Made by a program: the position numbers and the translations under genes. From positions 806,001-870,000 of the forward strand of contig NZ_CP014989.1 of NCBI RefSeq assembly GCF_001685415.1: a stretch of DNA of 64,000 bases, in the 5' to 3' direction. Every line of letters begins with the position of its first letter. The stretch's first letter is position 1. The notes beneath the pieces are model-generated. The model did not search any database, was not told the origin of the DNA, and worked only from the letters and a program-made list of their open reading frames with translations. The stretch is from Serinicoccus hydrothermalis (lineage in GTDB: Bacteria; Actinomycetota; Actinomycetes; Actinomycetales; Dermatophilaceae). Below are positions 40,623 to 49,000 of the stretch, in pieces.

Positions 40623-42794
40623 TCAGACGTAGCGTCCGCCGGAGGCGGCCAGCTCGACCAGCGAGGCCGGCGGCTCGAAGTGGGTGCCGTAGGCGGCGGC
40701 GAGCTCTCGCGCGCGCTCCACGAAGCCGGCGGGCCCACCCTCGTACTGGTTGACGTACTGCAGCACACCTCCGGTCCAGGGCGGGAACCCGATGCCCTGC
40801 AGCGACCCGACGTTGGCGTCGGGGACCGAGGTGAGGACCCCGTCGTCGAAGCACCGCACCGTGTCGATGGCCTCGGCGAAGAGCATCCGCTCCTGCAGGT
40901 CCCGCAGCGGGATGTCGGTGGAGCCGGAGTCGAAGCGCTCCCGCAGCCCGGACCAGAGGCCGGTGCGCCGACCCTGCTCGTCGTAGTCGTAGAAGCCTGC
41001 GCCACTGGAGCGGCCCGCGCGGCCGTCCTTCTCGATGAGGGCGTCCACGACGGCCTCGGCGCCGTGCGGGGTCCACGTCCCACCCTCGGCCTCGACCGCG
41101 GCGCGGGTCTCCTGCCGGATCGTGCGGGGCAGGGTGAGCGTGAGCTCGTCCATGAGCTGCAGCGGCCCGGTGGGGTAGCCCGCCTGGACCGCGGCGTGCT
41201 CGACCAGCGCCGGCTCGACGCCCTCGCCCACGGCCGCGACCCCCTCGTTGATGAAGGCGCTGATGACGCGGGAGGTGAAGAAGCCCCGCTGGTCGTTGAC
41301 CACGATCGGGGTCTTGCCGATCTGCCGGACCACGTCGAAGGTCTTCGCCAGCACCTCGTCGCTGGTCCGCTCCCCACGGATGATCTCGACCAGCGGCATC
41401 TTGTCCACGGGCGAGAAGAAGTGGATGCCGATGAAGTCCTCCGGGCGGTCCACCCCCTGCGCCAGGGTGGTGATGGGCAGGGTCGAGGTGTTGCTGCCCA
41501 GCACCGCGTCCGGTCGGACGACCCCGGCGACCTCGGCGAAGACCCGCTGCTTGACCTCGACCGACTCGAAGACCGCCTCGATGACGACGTCCACCCCCGT
41601 GAGGTCGGCGGCGTCCTCGGTCGGGGTGATGAGCGCGAGGAGCTGCTCAGAGGCCTGCGCGGTCGTCCGCCCGCGCTCCTGCGCGCGTGCCTCGAGCCGC
41701 TCGGCATACCCCTTGCCCCGGCGCGCGGCCTCGAGCGACACGTCCTTGAGGACCACCTCGATCCCGGCGCGGGCGCAGACGTAGGCGATGGCGGCGCCCA
41801 TCATCCCGGCCCCGAGCACCCCGACCTTGCTCGCCCGGTAAGGGGGGTAGCCCTCCGGCCGGGACGCGCCGGCGTTGATCTTCTGCAGGTCGAAGAAGGT
41901 GTTGATCATGTTCTTGGCGACCTGCCCGCTCATGAGCGAGACGAGGTAGCGCGTCTCCACCAGGCTCGCGGCGTCGAACCCGAGCAGGCTGCCCTCGACC
42001 GCGGCCGCGAGCGCCGCGCGGGGCGCCGGCATCGGGGCGCCCCTGGTCTGCTTGCGCGGGTTCGCGGCATAGGCGGGCAGCATCGCGGCGATCCTGGGGT
42101 GGTGCGCGTCACCACCGGGGATGCGGAAGCCCGGGGCGTCCCACGGCTGCACGGCCTCCGGGTGCTCCCGGACCCAGGCCTTGGCCGCCGGCACCAGGTC
42201 CTCCGGTGCGTCCACGAGCTCGTCGGCCACGCCCTTGTCCAGCGCGTCGGCCGGACGGTGACGGGTCCCGGGCAGGATCCAGTCCATGAGGGCCGGCTGG
42301 AGCCCGAGCATCCGGACCAGCCGGGTGATCCCGCCCCCACCCGGCAGCAGACCGAGGGTGACCTCGGGGACCCCCAGCCGCACCTTCGGCGCGTCCAGGA
42401 CGACGCGGTGGTGCGCGGCGAGCGCCACCTCGAGCCCGCCGCCGAGGGCGGTCCCGTCGACGGCGGCCACGACCGGTCGGCCCAGCGTCTCCAGGCGTCG
42501 CATGAGGGACTTCACGTGGTCGATGTGCGCGGTGTTCTCCGCCGCCGTCTCGGGCGAGCCCTGCTGCAGCAGGTGCAGGTCCCCGCCGGCGAAGAAGGAC
42601 GACTTGGCACTGGTGAGGACGACCCCGGTGACCGTGTCGAGCCGGGCCTCCAGCGCCTCGACCGCGGCGCCGTAGGCCGCGACCCAGGTGTCGTTCATCG
42701 TGTTGACGTCCTGGTCGGGGTCGTCCATCGTCAGGGTGACGATGCCCTCCTCGTCCTGCTCCCAGTGCATACCGTGGATCTGGGTGTGGCTCAT
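40623..42794 (-). CDS. FadB/FadJ-like enoyl-CoA hydratase / 3-hydroxyacyl-CoA dehydrogenase
   Basis: The 723-residue bifunctional protein has a crotonase domain, about residues 10-200. SFFAGGDLHLL and DGTALGGGLEVALAAHHRV build the oxyanion hole and first Glu. LGVPEVTLGLLPGGGG carries the second Glu. Next comes a NAD-binding dehydrogenase domain near 315-500 (VGVLGAGMMGAAIAYVCARA, GSNTSTLPIT, FIGIHFFSPVDKMPLVE) and a duplicated C-terminal helical domain. It performs the hydration and oxidation steps of beta-oxidation, handing 3-ketoacyl-CoA to the thiolase encoded 26 bases upstream. GGAGGAG precedes ATG at 42794. Confidence 0.93.
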   Translation of the reverse strand: MSHTQIHGMHWEQDEEGIVTLTMDDPDQDVNTMNDTWVAAYGAAVEALEARLDTVTGVVLTSAKSSFFAGGDLHLLQQGSPETAAENTAHIDHVKSLMRRLETLGRPVVAAVDGTALGGGLEVALAAHHRVVLDAPKVRLGVPEVTLGLLPGGGGITRLVRMLGLQPALMDWILPGTRHRPADALDKGVADELVDAPEDLVPAAKAWVREHPEAVQPWDAPGFRIPGGDAHHPRIAAMLPAYAANPRKQTRGAPMPAPRAALAAAVEGSLLGFDAASLVETRYLVSLMSGQVAKNMINTFFDLQKINAGASRPEGYPPYRASKVGVLGAGMMGAAIAYVCARAGIEVVLKDVSLEAARRGKGYAERLEARAQERGRTTAQASEQLLALITPTEDAADLTGVDVVIEAVFESVEVKQRVFAEVAGVVRPDAVLGSNTSTLPITTLAQGVDRPEDFIGIHFFSPVDKMPLVEIIRGERTSDEVLAKTFDVVRQIGKTPIVVNDQRGFFTSRVISAFINEGVAAVGEGVEPALVEHAAVQAGYPTGPLQLMDELTLTLPRTIRQETRAAVEAEGGTWTPHGAEAVVDALIEKDGRAGRSSGAGFYDYDEQGRRTGLWSGLRERFDSGSTDIPLRDLQERMLFAEAIDTVRCFDDGVLTSVPDANVGSLQGIGFPPWTGGVLQYVNQYEGGPAGFVERARELAAAYGTHFEPPASLVELAASGGRYV

Positions 42795-42820
42795 GCCTGT
42801 CTCCTCCGTCGTCCCGGCGC

Positions 42821-44029
42821 TCAGACGCGCTCGATGATGGTGGCGATGCCCATGCCGCCGCCCACGCAGAGCGTGGCCAGGCCGCGGCGCAGGTCGCGTC
42901 GCTCCAGCTCGTCCAGCAGGGTGCCCAGGATGATGGCGCCGGTGGCGCCGAGCGGGCGCCCCATGGCGATGGCGCCACCGTTGACGTTGACCTTGTCGTG
43001 GGGCACCCCCGTCTCGCGCATCCAGTGCAGGACGACCGAGGCGAAGGCCTCGTTGAGCTCGAACAGGTCGATGTCGGACAGCTGCAGGCCGGCCCGCCGC
43101 AGCACCTTCCGGGTGGCTGGCTCGGGCCCGGTGAGCATGATCGTCGGCTCGCTGCCGACGACCGCCGAGGCCACGATGCGGGCGCGCGGGCGCAGCCCGG
43201 CGGCGCGGCCCGCCTCCTGGCTGCCCACGAGGACCAGCCCGGCGCCGTCGACGATGCCGGAGGAGTTGCCCGCGGTGTGCACGTGGTCGACGCGCTCGAC
43301 CTGCGGGTAGCGCTGGACCGCGACCGCGTCGAAGCCGCCCTCGTCGCCGATCCGGGCGAAGGCCGGCTTCAGCTCGCCCAGCGTGGGCATCGTCGCCTCC
43401 GGCCTGCGGTGCTCGTCGGTGGCGAGGACGGGGACCCCGTTGAGGTCGCTGACCGGGACCACGCTGCCCGCGAAGCGGCCCTCGGCCCAGGCCTCCTCGG
43501 CGCGCCGCTGGGACTCCACGGCATACGCGTCGACGTCCTCCCGGGAGAAGCCGTCGAGGGTGGCGATGAGGTCGGCCCCGATGCCCTGCGGCACGAAGTA
43601 GTGGTCGTAGGCGGTCGCCGGGTCCTGGTGGTATGCCCCGCCGTCCGATCCCATCGGCACCCGCGACATGGACTCCACGCCCCCGCCCACGACGATGCCG
43701 TCACCGGCGAGCACCTTGGCGGCCGCCGTGTTCACCGCCTCCAGGCCGGAGGCGCAGAAGCGGTTGAGCTGGACCCCGGCGACCGTCTGCGGAAGACCGG
43801 CGACCATCGCCGCGCTGCGGGCGATGACGCTGCCCTGCTCCCCCACGGGGGAGACCACACCCAGCACGACGTCGTCGATCGCGTCCGGGTCGAGCCCGGG
43901 GTTGCGTGGCGCGAGCTCGCGCAGCAGCCCGGCGACGAGGTCGATCGGTTTGACGGTGTGCAGCGAGCCACCGCGGTTCTTCCCCCGGGGGGTGCGCAGG
44001 GCGTCGTAGATGTAGGCGTCCTCAGGCAT
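42821..44029 (-). CDS. Thiolase (acetyl-CoA acyltransferase) with catalytic His replaced by Arg
   Basis: The 402-residue thiolase has the acyl-accepting Cys in [25 protein letters not shown], and the second catalytic Cys in LCVGGGMG. The third catalytic motif, normally GGAIAxGHPLGxTG, reads [14 protein letters not shown] here. A CGC codon (Arg) replaces CAC (His), the residue that activates the Cys. The change is one transition. The enzyme would cleave 3-ketoacyl-CoA to acetyl-CoA in the same operon as the FadB-like protein, but activity is doubtful with this residue lost. GAGGAG lies upstream of ATG at 44029. Confidence 0.88.
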   Translation of the reverse strand: MPEDAYIYDALRTPRGKNRGGSLHTVKPIDLVAGLLRELAPRNPGLDPDAIDDVVLGVVSPVGEQGSVIARSAAMVAGLPQTVAGVQLNRFCASGLEAVNTAAAKVLAGDGIVVGGGVESMSRVPMGSDGGAYHQDPATAYDHYFVPQGIGADLIATLDGFSREDVDAYAVESQRRAEEAWAEGRFAGSVVPVSDLNGVPVLATDEHRRPEATMPTLGELKPAFARIGDEGGFDAVAVQRYPQVERVDHVHTAGNSSGIVDGAGLVLVGSQEAGRAAGLRPRARIVASAVVGSEPTIMLTGPEPATRKVLRRAGLQLSDIDLFELNEAFASVVLHWMRETGVPHDKVNVNGGAIAMGRPLGATGAIILGTLLDELERRDLRRGLATLCVGGGMGIATIIERV

Positions 44030-44061
44030 GGTGCTCCTCCCTCTCGTCGGTCCGCGGTCGC

Positions 44062-45210
44062 TCAGAGCCCGAGCCCACGGCCGACGATCTCCTTCATGAT
44101 CTCGGTGGTGCCGCCGTAGATGGTCGACACGCGGGCGTCCTCGTAGTCGCGGGCGACCTGGTACTCCCGCATGTAGCCGTAGCCGCCGTGCAGCTGGAGG
44201 CAGCGGTTGACCACCCGCTGCTGCAGCTCGGTCGACCACCACTTCGCCATGGCGGCCTGCTCCGGCGTGAGCTCGCCCTGCAGGTGCTTGCTCACGCAGT
44301 CGTCGGCGAAGCTGCGCGTCACCGCCAGCTCGGTCGCGACCTCGGCCAGCACGAAACGCGAGTTCTGGAAGGAGCCGATCGCCGACCCGAAGGCCTTGCG
44401 CTCGGTGACGTACTCCAGGGTGCGCCGGAAGGTCCCCTCGGCGGCCGCCAACGACCCCAGGGCGATCGACAGCCGCTCCTGCGGCAGGTTGCTCATGAGC
44501 CCGGCGAAGCCCTGGCCCTCCTCGCCGAGCAGGTTGGTGACCGGCACCCGCACGTCGGTGAAGCTCAGCTCGCTCGTGTCCTGGGCGTGCAGACCGATCT
44601 TGTCCAGGTTGCGACCCCGCTCGAAGCCCTCCATCCCGCGCTCCAGCACGAGCAGCGACAACCCGCGGTGCGGGTCCTCCCCGGTGCGCACGGCGGTGGC
44701 CACCAGGTCGGCGTTCTGGCCGTTGGAGATGAACGTCTTGGCGCCGTTGACGACGTAGTGGTCGCCGTCCCGCACGGCGCTGGTGCGGATCCCGGAGAGG
44801 TCGCTCCCCGTGCCCGGCTCGGTCATGGCCACGGCCGTGATCAGCTCGCCGGCAGCGATTCCGGGCAGCCAGCGGGAGCGTTGCTCCTCGTCGGTGAGGT
44901 CGGTGAAGTAGGGGAAGACGATGTCGTTGGACAGGCTGATCCCGCCCATCCCGTTGCTGGCCCCGGAGCGGCCGAGCTCCTCGTTCATCACCGCGTTGAA
45001 CCGGAAGTCCTCCACCCCGGCTCCGCCGAACTCCTCGGGGAGCCCAAACCCGAGCAGCCCGTCCTGCGCGGCCTGGGTGAACAGCTCCCGGTCCACCTTG
45101 CGCTGCTCCTCCCAGCGCTGGGCGTTCGGCGTCACGTGGCGCTCCACGAACGCCCGGACCGTCGCCCGGAAGGCCTCGTGCTCCTCGTCGTACAACGCCT
45201 GCGTCGCCAT
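44062..45210 (-). CDS. Acyl-CoA dehydrogenase
   Basis: The 382-residue flavoprotein has [14 protein letters not shown], then [14 protein letters not shown] (FAD and substrate contact), ISNGQNADL, and a C-terminal [32 protein letters not shown] provides the catalytic Glu position of short- and medium-chain dehydrogenases. It catalyses the first oxidation of beta-oxidation. ATG at 45210 is preferred: a longer start would place coding sequence over the operator. First gene of the four-gene operon with thiolase, FadB-like and flavoprotein genes. Confidence 0.92.
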   Translation of the reverse strand: MATQALYDEEHEAFRATVRAFVERHVTPNAQRWEEQRKVDRELFTQAAQDGLLGFGLPEEFGGAGVEDFRFNAVMNEELGRSGASNGMGGISLSNDIVFPYFTDLTDEEQRSRWLPGIAAGELITAVAMTEPGTGSDLSGIRTSAVRDGDHYVVNGAKTFISNGQNADLVATAVRTGEDPHRGLSLLVLERGMEGFERGRNLDKIGLHAQDTSELSFTDVRVPVTNLLGEEGQGFAGLMSNLPQERLSIALGSLAAAEGTFRRTLEYVTERKAFGSAIGSFQNSRFVLAEVATELAVTRSFADDCVSKHLQGELTPEQAAMAKWWSTELQQRVVNRCLQLHGGYGYMREYQVARDYEDARVSTIYGGTTEIMKEIVGRGLGL

Positions 45211-45226
45211 CTGTCGCCACCACCTC

Positions 45227-45269
45227 TGATGTGAACGGATATTCACATCATAGGTGAACCACGGTTCAC
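45227..45269 (-). promoter_or_regulatory. Twin-palindrome operator/promoter of the acyl-CoA degradation operon
   Basis: Two palindromes flank a -10. TGATGTGAA and TTCACATCA (45227-45235 and 45242-45250, 6-base spacer CGGATA) form a 9-bp-armed dyad. GTGAACC-AC-GGTTCAC at 45254-45269 is perfect. On the minus strand TATGAT (45252-45247) lies between and partly within them as -10. The first dyad matches 18 of 21 bases of the site before the TetR gene. Its position just before the acyl-CoA dehydrogenase ATG suggests repression of initiation. Confidence 0.7.
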
Positions 45270-45317
45270 TCCGCTAGGGCTCCTGCCACCACCGTGTCCG
45301 CGGCCCCCGACGGGCCG

Positions 45318-46808
45318 TCACCACCGGGCGTTGATCTGCTGGATCTGGGTGAAGCCCTCGAGCATCCCCTCGAGCGAGAGCTCCCGCCCCTGACCGCTGC
45401 CCTTCATCCCGCCGTAGGACTGGCCGACCTGCTGCGCGCCACCCTGGTTGACCTGCACCCACCCGGACTCGATGCGCTGCGCGGTGCCCAGCGCCATACC
45501 CACGTCCCGGGCGAAGACGAAGGCGGCCAGGCCGTAGTGGCTGTCGTTGGCCATGGCGACCACCTCGTCCTGCTCGCGCCAGCGCAGCACGGACAGCACC
45601 GGCCCGAAGATCTCCTCCCGCGCGATCCGCCAGCCGTTGTCGACCTGGGTGAGGATCATCGGGGCGTGGTAGAAGCCGGGCTCCCCGACGGTGAGCCGCT
45701 CCCGGCCGTCGTAGGCCACCCGCACGCCCTCGGTCGCCAGCCCCTCGTCGATGAAGCTCTGGACCCGGTCCCACTGGCGCTGGTTGATGATGCAGCCGAT
45801 GTCGGTCGACTCCTCGCGCGGGTCGCCGACACGCAGCTGCGAGACCTTGGCCACCAGCTTCTCCAGGAAGCTGTCGTGGATGTCCTCGTGCAGGAAGAGG
45901 CGGGACCCCGAGGTGCAGCTCTGCCCCTGGCGCGCGAAGCGGGTGGCCAGCAGCACCTGCTCGACCACGTCGTCGGTGTCGGCGTCGGGGAAGACGATGC
46001 ACGGGCTCTTGCCCCCGAGCTCCAGGCTGACCTGGGCCAGCCGCTCCCCCGCCGTGGCCGCGACCCCGGCACCGGTGGCGGTCGAGCCGGTGAACGAGAC
46101 CTTGTCCACCCCGGGGTGCTCGACCAGCGCCTGCCCGACCTCCGGGCCGTAGCCGGTGAGGACGCCCAGCACGCCGGCCGGCAGGTGACGGGCGCAGACG
46201 GCGGCCAGCTCCAGGATCGTCGTCGGGGCGTCCTCGGCGGCCTTGAGCACCACAGCGTTGCCGGTCACCAGCGCGGCCGGGACCTTGAAGGCGGCGATCA
46301 TCAACGGGCTGTTCCACGGCAGGATCCCGGCCACCACCCCGACCGGGAGCCGCCGGGTAAGCGACAGCTCGTCCGCGCCGACGGGCAGGGTGACGCCCTT
46401 GACCTCCCCGGCGAGCCCGGCGAAGTAGCGGAAGGCGCGCACCAGCAGCTGCGCCTCGGGCCGGGCCTGGGTGCGGATCGCGTTGCCGGTGTCGAGGGCG
46501 GTGAGGGCGGCGAGCTCCTCGACGACGTCCTCGAGGTCGTCGGCGATCCGGAGCAGCGCGCGCTGCCGCTCGGTGAAGGGCAGCGCCGCCCACCCCGGCT
46601 GGGCGGCCCGCGCGGCGGCGACCGCACGGTCGGCGTCCTGCGCCCGGGCCCGCGGCACGGTCCCGATCACCCTCGTCCGGTCCACGGGCGTGATGACCTC
46701 GATCGTCTCCCCGGAGACCGCGTCCACCCAGTCCTCGCCGATGAGCATCCGGTATGCGCTCGGTGAGGTGGCCTCGGAGGTGGACGCAGCGTCGGTGCCG
46801 GTGCTCAT
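45318..46808 (-). CDS. Aldehyde dehydrogenase family protein
   Basis: The 496-residue NAD(P)-dependent aldehyde dehydrogenase has ILPWNSPLM, SFTGSTATG (cofactor loop), LELGGKSPC with the general-base Glu, and RQGQSCTSGSR with the catalytic Cys. EEIFGPVLSVL and MKGSGQGRE near the end are normal. The substrate cannot be read from sequence. It lies upstream of the acyl-CoA dehydrogenase operon on the same strand, 107 bases away, with the operator between them. GAGGAG precedes ATG at 46808. It may oxidise an aldehyde to the acid that the broken ligase would have activated (inference). Confidence 0.88.
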   Translation of the reverse strand: MSTGTDAASTSEATSPSAYRMLIGEDWVDAVSGETIEVITPVDRTRVIGTVPRARAQDADRAVAAARAAQPGWAALPFTERQRALLRIADDLEDVVEELAALTALDTGNAIRTQARPEAQLLVRAFRYFAGLAGEVKGVTLPVGADELSLTRRLPVGVVAGILPWNSPLMIAAFKVPAALVTGNAVVLKAAEDAPTTILELAAVCARHLPAGVLGVLTGYGPEVGQALVEHPGVDKVSFTGSTATGAGVAATAGERLAQVSLELGGKSPCIVFPDADTDDVVEQVLLATRFARQGQSCTSGSRLFLHEDIHDSFLEKLVAKVSQLRVGDPREESTDIGCIINQRQWDRVQSFIDEGLATEGVRVAYDGRERLTVGEPGFYHAPMILTQVDNGWRIAREEIFGPVLSVLRWREQDEVVAMANDSHYGLAAFVFARDVGMALGTAQRIESGWVQVNQGGAQQVGQSYGGMKGSGQGRELSLEGMLEGFTQIQQINARW

Positions 46809-46899
46809 GGTGCTCCTCGTGGACGGGGCGGGCCGGGGACAGGAGGGACACTAGTCAACCTCACCCGGGCCCGGAGAGGCCGTGTGAGAGCGTAGGCGC

Positions 46900-47376
46900 A
46901 TGGCGCGGCGCATCGTGGTCCTCAACGGCCCCAACCTCAACCTGCTCGGCACCCGTGAGCCGCACATCTACGGCACCGCGACGCTGGCCGATGTGGAGGA
47001 GCTGTGCGCCGGACGGGCGGCCGCGCACGGGCTCGAGGTGAGCTGCCGGCAGAGCAACCACGAGGGGGAGCTGGTCGACGCGCTGCAGGAGGCGGGAGCG
47101 GACCCGGAGTGCGTCGGCGCCGTGCTCAACGCCGGGGCCTACACGCATACCTCGATCGCGCTGCACGACGCCGTCAAGGCCACCGGGCTGCGCCTCGTGG
47201 AGGTGCACCTGTCCAACCCGCACGCCCGCGAGCCGTTCCGGCACACGTCCTTCCTCTCCCCCGTCGCGGAGATGGTGGTCGCCGGCGCCGGGATCGACGG
47301 CTACGGCTACGCCGTGGAGCACCTCGCCACGACCCCCGGCCCCCGGGCGGAGAGCTCGGCCGACCCGCGCGGCTGA
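46900..47376 (+). CDS. aroQ: 3-dehydroquinate dehydratase, type II
   Basis: The 158-residue protein is the expected size for the type II enzyme of the shikimate pathway. NGPNLNLLGTREPHIYG holds the catalytic Tyr and the lid Arg. RQSNHEGELVD, LNAGAYTHTSIAL and EVHLSNPHAREPFRHTS (with the catalytic His) follow. It dehydrates 3-dehydroquinate to 3-dehydroshikimate as a dodecamer. No other shikimate gene is adjacent; it stands alone. It ends six bases from a convergent gene. Confidence 0.95.
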   Translation: MARRIVVLNGPNLNLLGTREPHIYGTATLADVEELCAGRAAAHGLEVSCRQSNHEGELVDALQEAGADPECVGAVLNAGAYTHTSIALHDAVKATGLRLVEVHLSNPHAREPFRHTSFLSPVAEMVVAGAGIDGYGYAVEHLATTPGPRAESSADPRG

Positions 47377-47382
47377 GCGCGC

Positions 47383-48939
47383 TCAGGCGTCCTCGAGCAG
47401 GGCGCGGACGGCGTGGTAGCCACCCAGCCCGCTGACCCCTCCGCCGCGCCGTGACCCCGCGCCGGCCAGCAGCACGCCGGGGTATGCCGTCTCCACGCCC
47501 CAGCGCTGTGCCGCGGTCTCGAGCGGGGCGTCGTCGTCGGCGAAGGGCCACTCCAGCGGCCCGTGGAAGATGTTGCCCCCGGGCATCGCCAGGCTGGCCT
47601 GCAGGTCGCGGGTGGTCCGGGTCTCGATGCACGGCCGACCCTGCGCGTCGGGCAGGACGACGTCGTCGATCGGCTCGGCCAGCACCGAGGACAGCGAGTC
47701 GAGCACCGCGCGCTCCAGCTCGGCCCGGACCTCCTCGCCCCGCCCGTCCAGGAGCCGGTCCGGGGTCTGCAGGGTGAAGACGGTCATCGTCTGTGCCTCC
47801 GGGTGCTGCTCGCGCAGCTGCGGCGTGAGGATGCTGGGGTCGGTGAGCGAGTGGCAGTAGATCTCGGCCGGCATCGGGCTCGGGACCTGCCCGCGCTCGG
47901 CGGCGGCCGCGGCCTCCTGCAGCTGGGTGTAGGTCTCGTTGATGTGGAAGGTCCCGCCGAAGGCGGCCTCGGGTGCGACACCCGCCTCCCGCAGCCGCGG
48001 CAGCCGCGAGAGGAGCAGGTTGACCTTCACCTGGGCCCCCTCGACCCGCTCCCCCGGCTGGCCCCCGGCGACCTCGTCGAGCACCGCCGGGGCCGCCGCC
48101 CACAGGATCCTGCCTGCGGTGGCGCGCTGCGGCCTACCCTGCGCGTCCTGCCAGGTGACCGCACCCTCCTCGAGCCCGGTGACGGTGGCATCGGTGACGA
48201 GCTCCGCCCCGGCCTCGCGGGCGGCCCGCTCCAGCTCCCCGGAGACCTGGCCCATGCCCCCGATGGGCACGTCCCAGTCCCCGGTGCCACCGCCGACGAC
48301 GTGGTAGAGGAAGCAGATGTTGTGCCGCAGGTGGGCCGCGTGGGCGTCGGCGAAGGTGCTGATGAGGCCGTCGGTGAGCAGCACGCCGCGCACGAGGTCG
48401 TCGGCGACCCCCGCCTCGATCACCTCACCGAGGGGACGCTCCAGGAAGTCGCGCACCAGCCCCGGGTCGCCGATGCGCCGCGCCATGTCGCGCCGCCGCA
48501 CCAGCGGCTCGGTCATCGTCGGCCACACGGCCCGGGCGAGCTCGCCCACCCGGGCGGAGAAGTGCTCCCAGCGGGGGGCGTCGGCGGCGGCGCCCACGGC
48601 CGTGAACGAGGCGGCCGAGGCCTCCGGGTCACCGTGGTCGATGAGCAGACCCGTGTCCCCGCCGGGCACCGGTGTGTAGGAGGAGTAGCGCCGACGACGC
48701 AGCGACAGGGACAGCCCGAGGTCGTCCACGACCTGCTGCGGCATGAGGCTGACGAGGTAGGAGTAGCGCGACAGCCGCGCACCCATCCCGGGGAAGGCCT
48801 CGGCGGAGACGGTGGCGCCTCCCAGGCTCGGCGAGCGCTCCAGCAGGAGCACCGAACGGCCTGCGCGGGCCAGGTAGGCGGCTGCGGTGAGGCCGTTGTG
48901 CCCACCACCGACCACCACGACGTCGTGGCTGGAAGTCAT
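47383..48939 (-). CDS. Phytoene-dehydrogenase-like FAD oxidoreductase (COG1233)
   Basis: The 518-residue flavoprotein starts with the dinucleotide-binding motif VVVVGGGHNGLTAAAYLARA, followed by the acidic Glu of strand 2. It continues with GGATVSAEAFPG and IGGMGQVSGELERAAREAGA, and ends with AGAGSRRGGGVSGLGGYHAV, where the flavin closes. This pattern is that of CrtI-like and all-trans-retinol saturase relatives. No carotenoid gene is nearby, so the substrate is unknown. ATG at 48939 is supported by TACCAT seven bases upstream. Confidence 0.85.
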   Translation of the reverse strand: MTSSHDVVVVGGGHNGLTAAAYLARAGRSVLLLERSPSLGGATVSAEAFPGMGARLSRYSYLVSLMPQQVVDDLGLSLSLRRRRYSSYTPVPGGDTGLLIDHGDPEASAASFTAVGAAADAPRWEHFSARVGELARAVWPTMTEPLVRRRDMARRIGDPGLVRDFLERPLGEVIEAGVADDLVRGVLLTDGLISTFADAHAAHLRHNICFLYHVVGGGTGDWDVPIGGMGQVSGELERAAREAGAELVTDATVTGLEEGAVTWQDAQGRPQRATAGRILWAAAPAVLDEVAGGQPGERVEGAQVKVNLLLSRLPRLREAGVAPEAAFGGTFHINETYTQLQEAAAAAERGQVPSPMPAEIYCHSLTDPSILTPQLREQHPEAQTMTVFTLQTPDRLLDGRGEEVRAELERAVLDSLSSVLAEPIDDVVLPDAQGRPCIETRTTRDLQASLAMPGGNIFHGPLEWPFADDDAPLETAAQRWGVETAYPGVLLAGAGSRRGGGVSGLGGYHAVRALLEDA

Positions 48940-48946
48940 GGGGCCG

Positions 48947-48952
48947 ATGGTA
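48947..48952 (-). promoter_or_regulatory. Candidate -10 (TACCAT) for the COG1233 oxidoreductase, leaderless
   Basis: On the minus strand TACCAT is exactly seven bases before ATG at 48939 with no ribosome site between. Confidence 0.45.
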
Positions 48953-48962
48953 GGCGTTGCCC

Positions 48963-49000
48963 GTCAGTCGCGCGGGCGCCGGTCAGTCGCGCGGGCGCCG
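48963..49000. repeat. 19-bp tandem duplication at the helicase stop codon
   Basis: GTCAGTCGCGCGGGCGCCG occurs twice in direct succession (48963-48981 and 48982-49000). The right copy contains the stop codon of the helicase; the left copy lies just downstream of it and repeats the last codons and the stop. The unit is not a multiple of three, but the reading frame ends within it, so the protein is unaffected. It looks like a recent slippage event. Confidence 0.9.
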
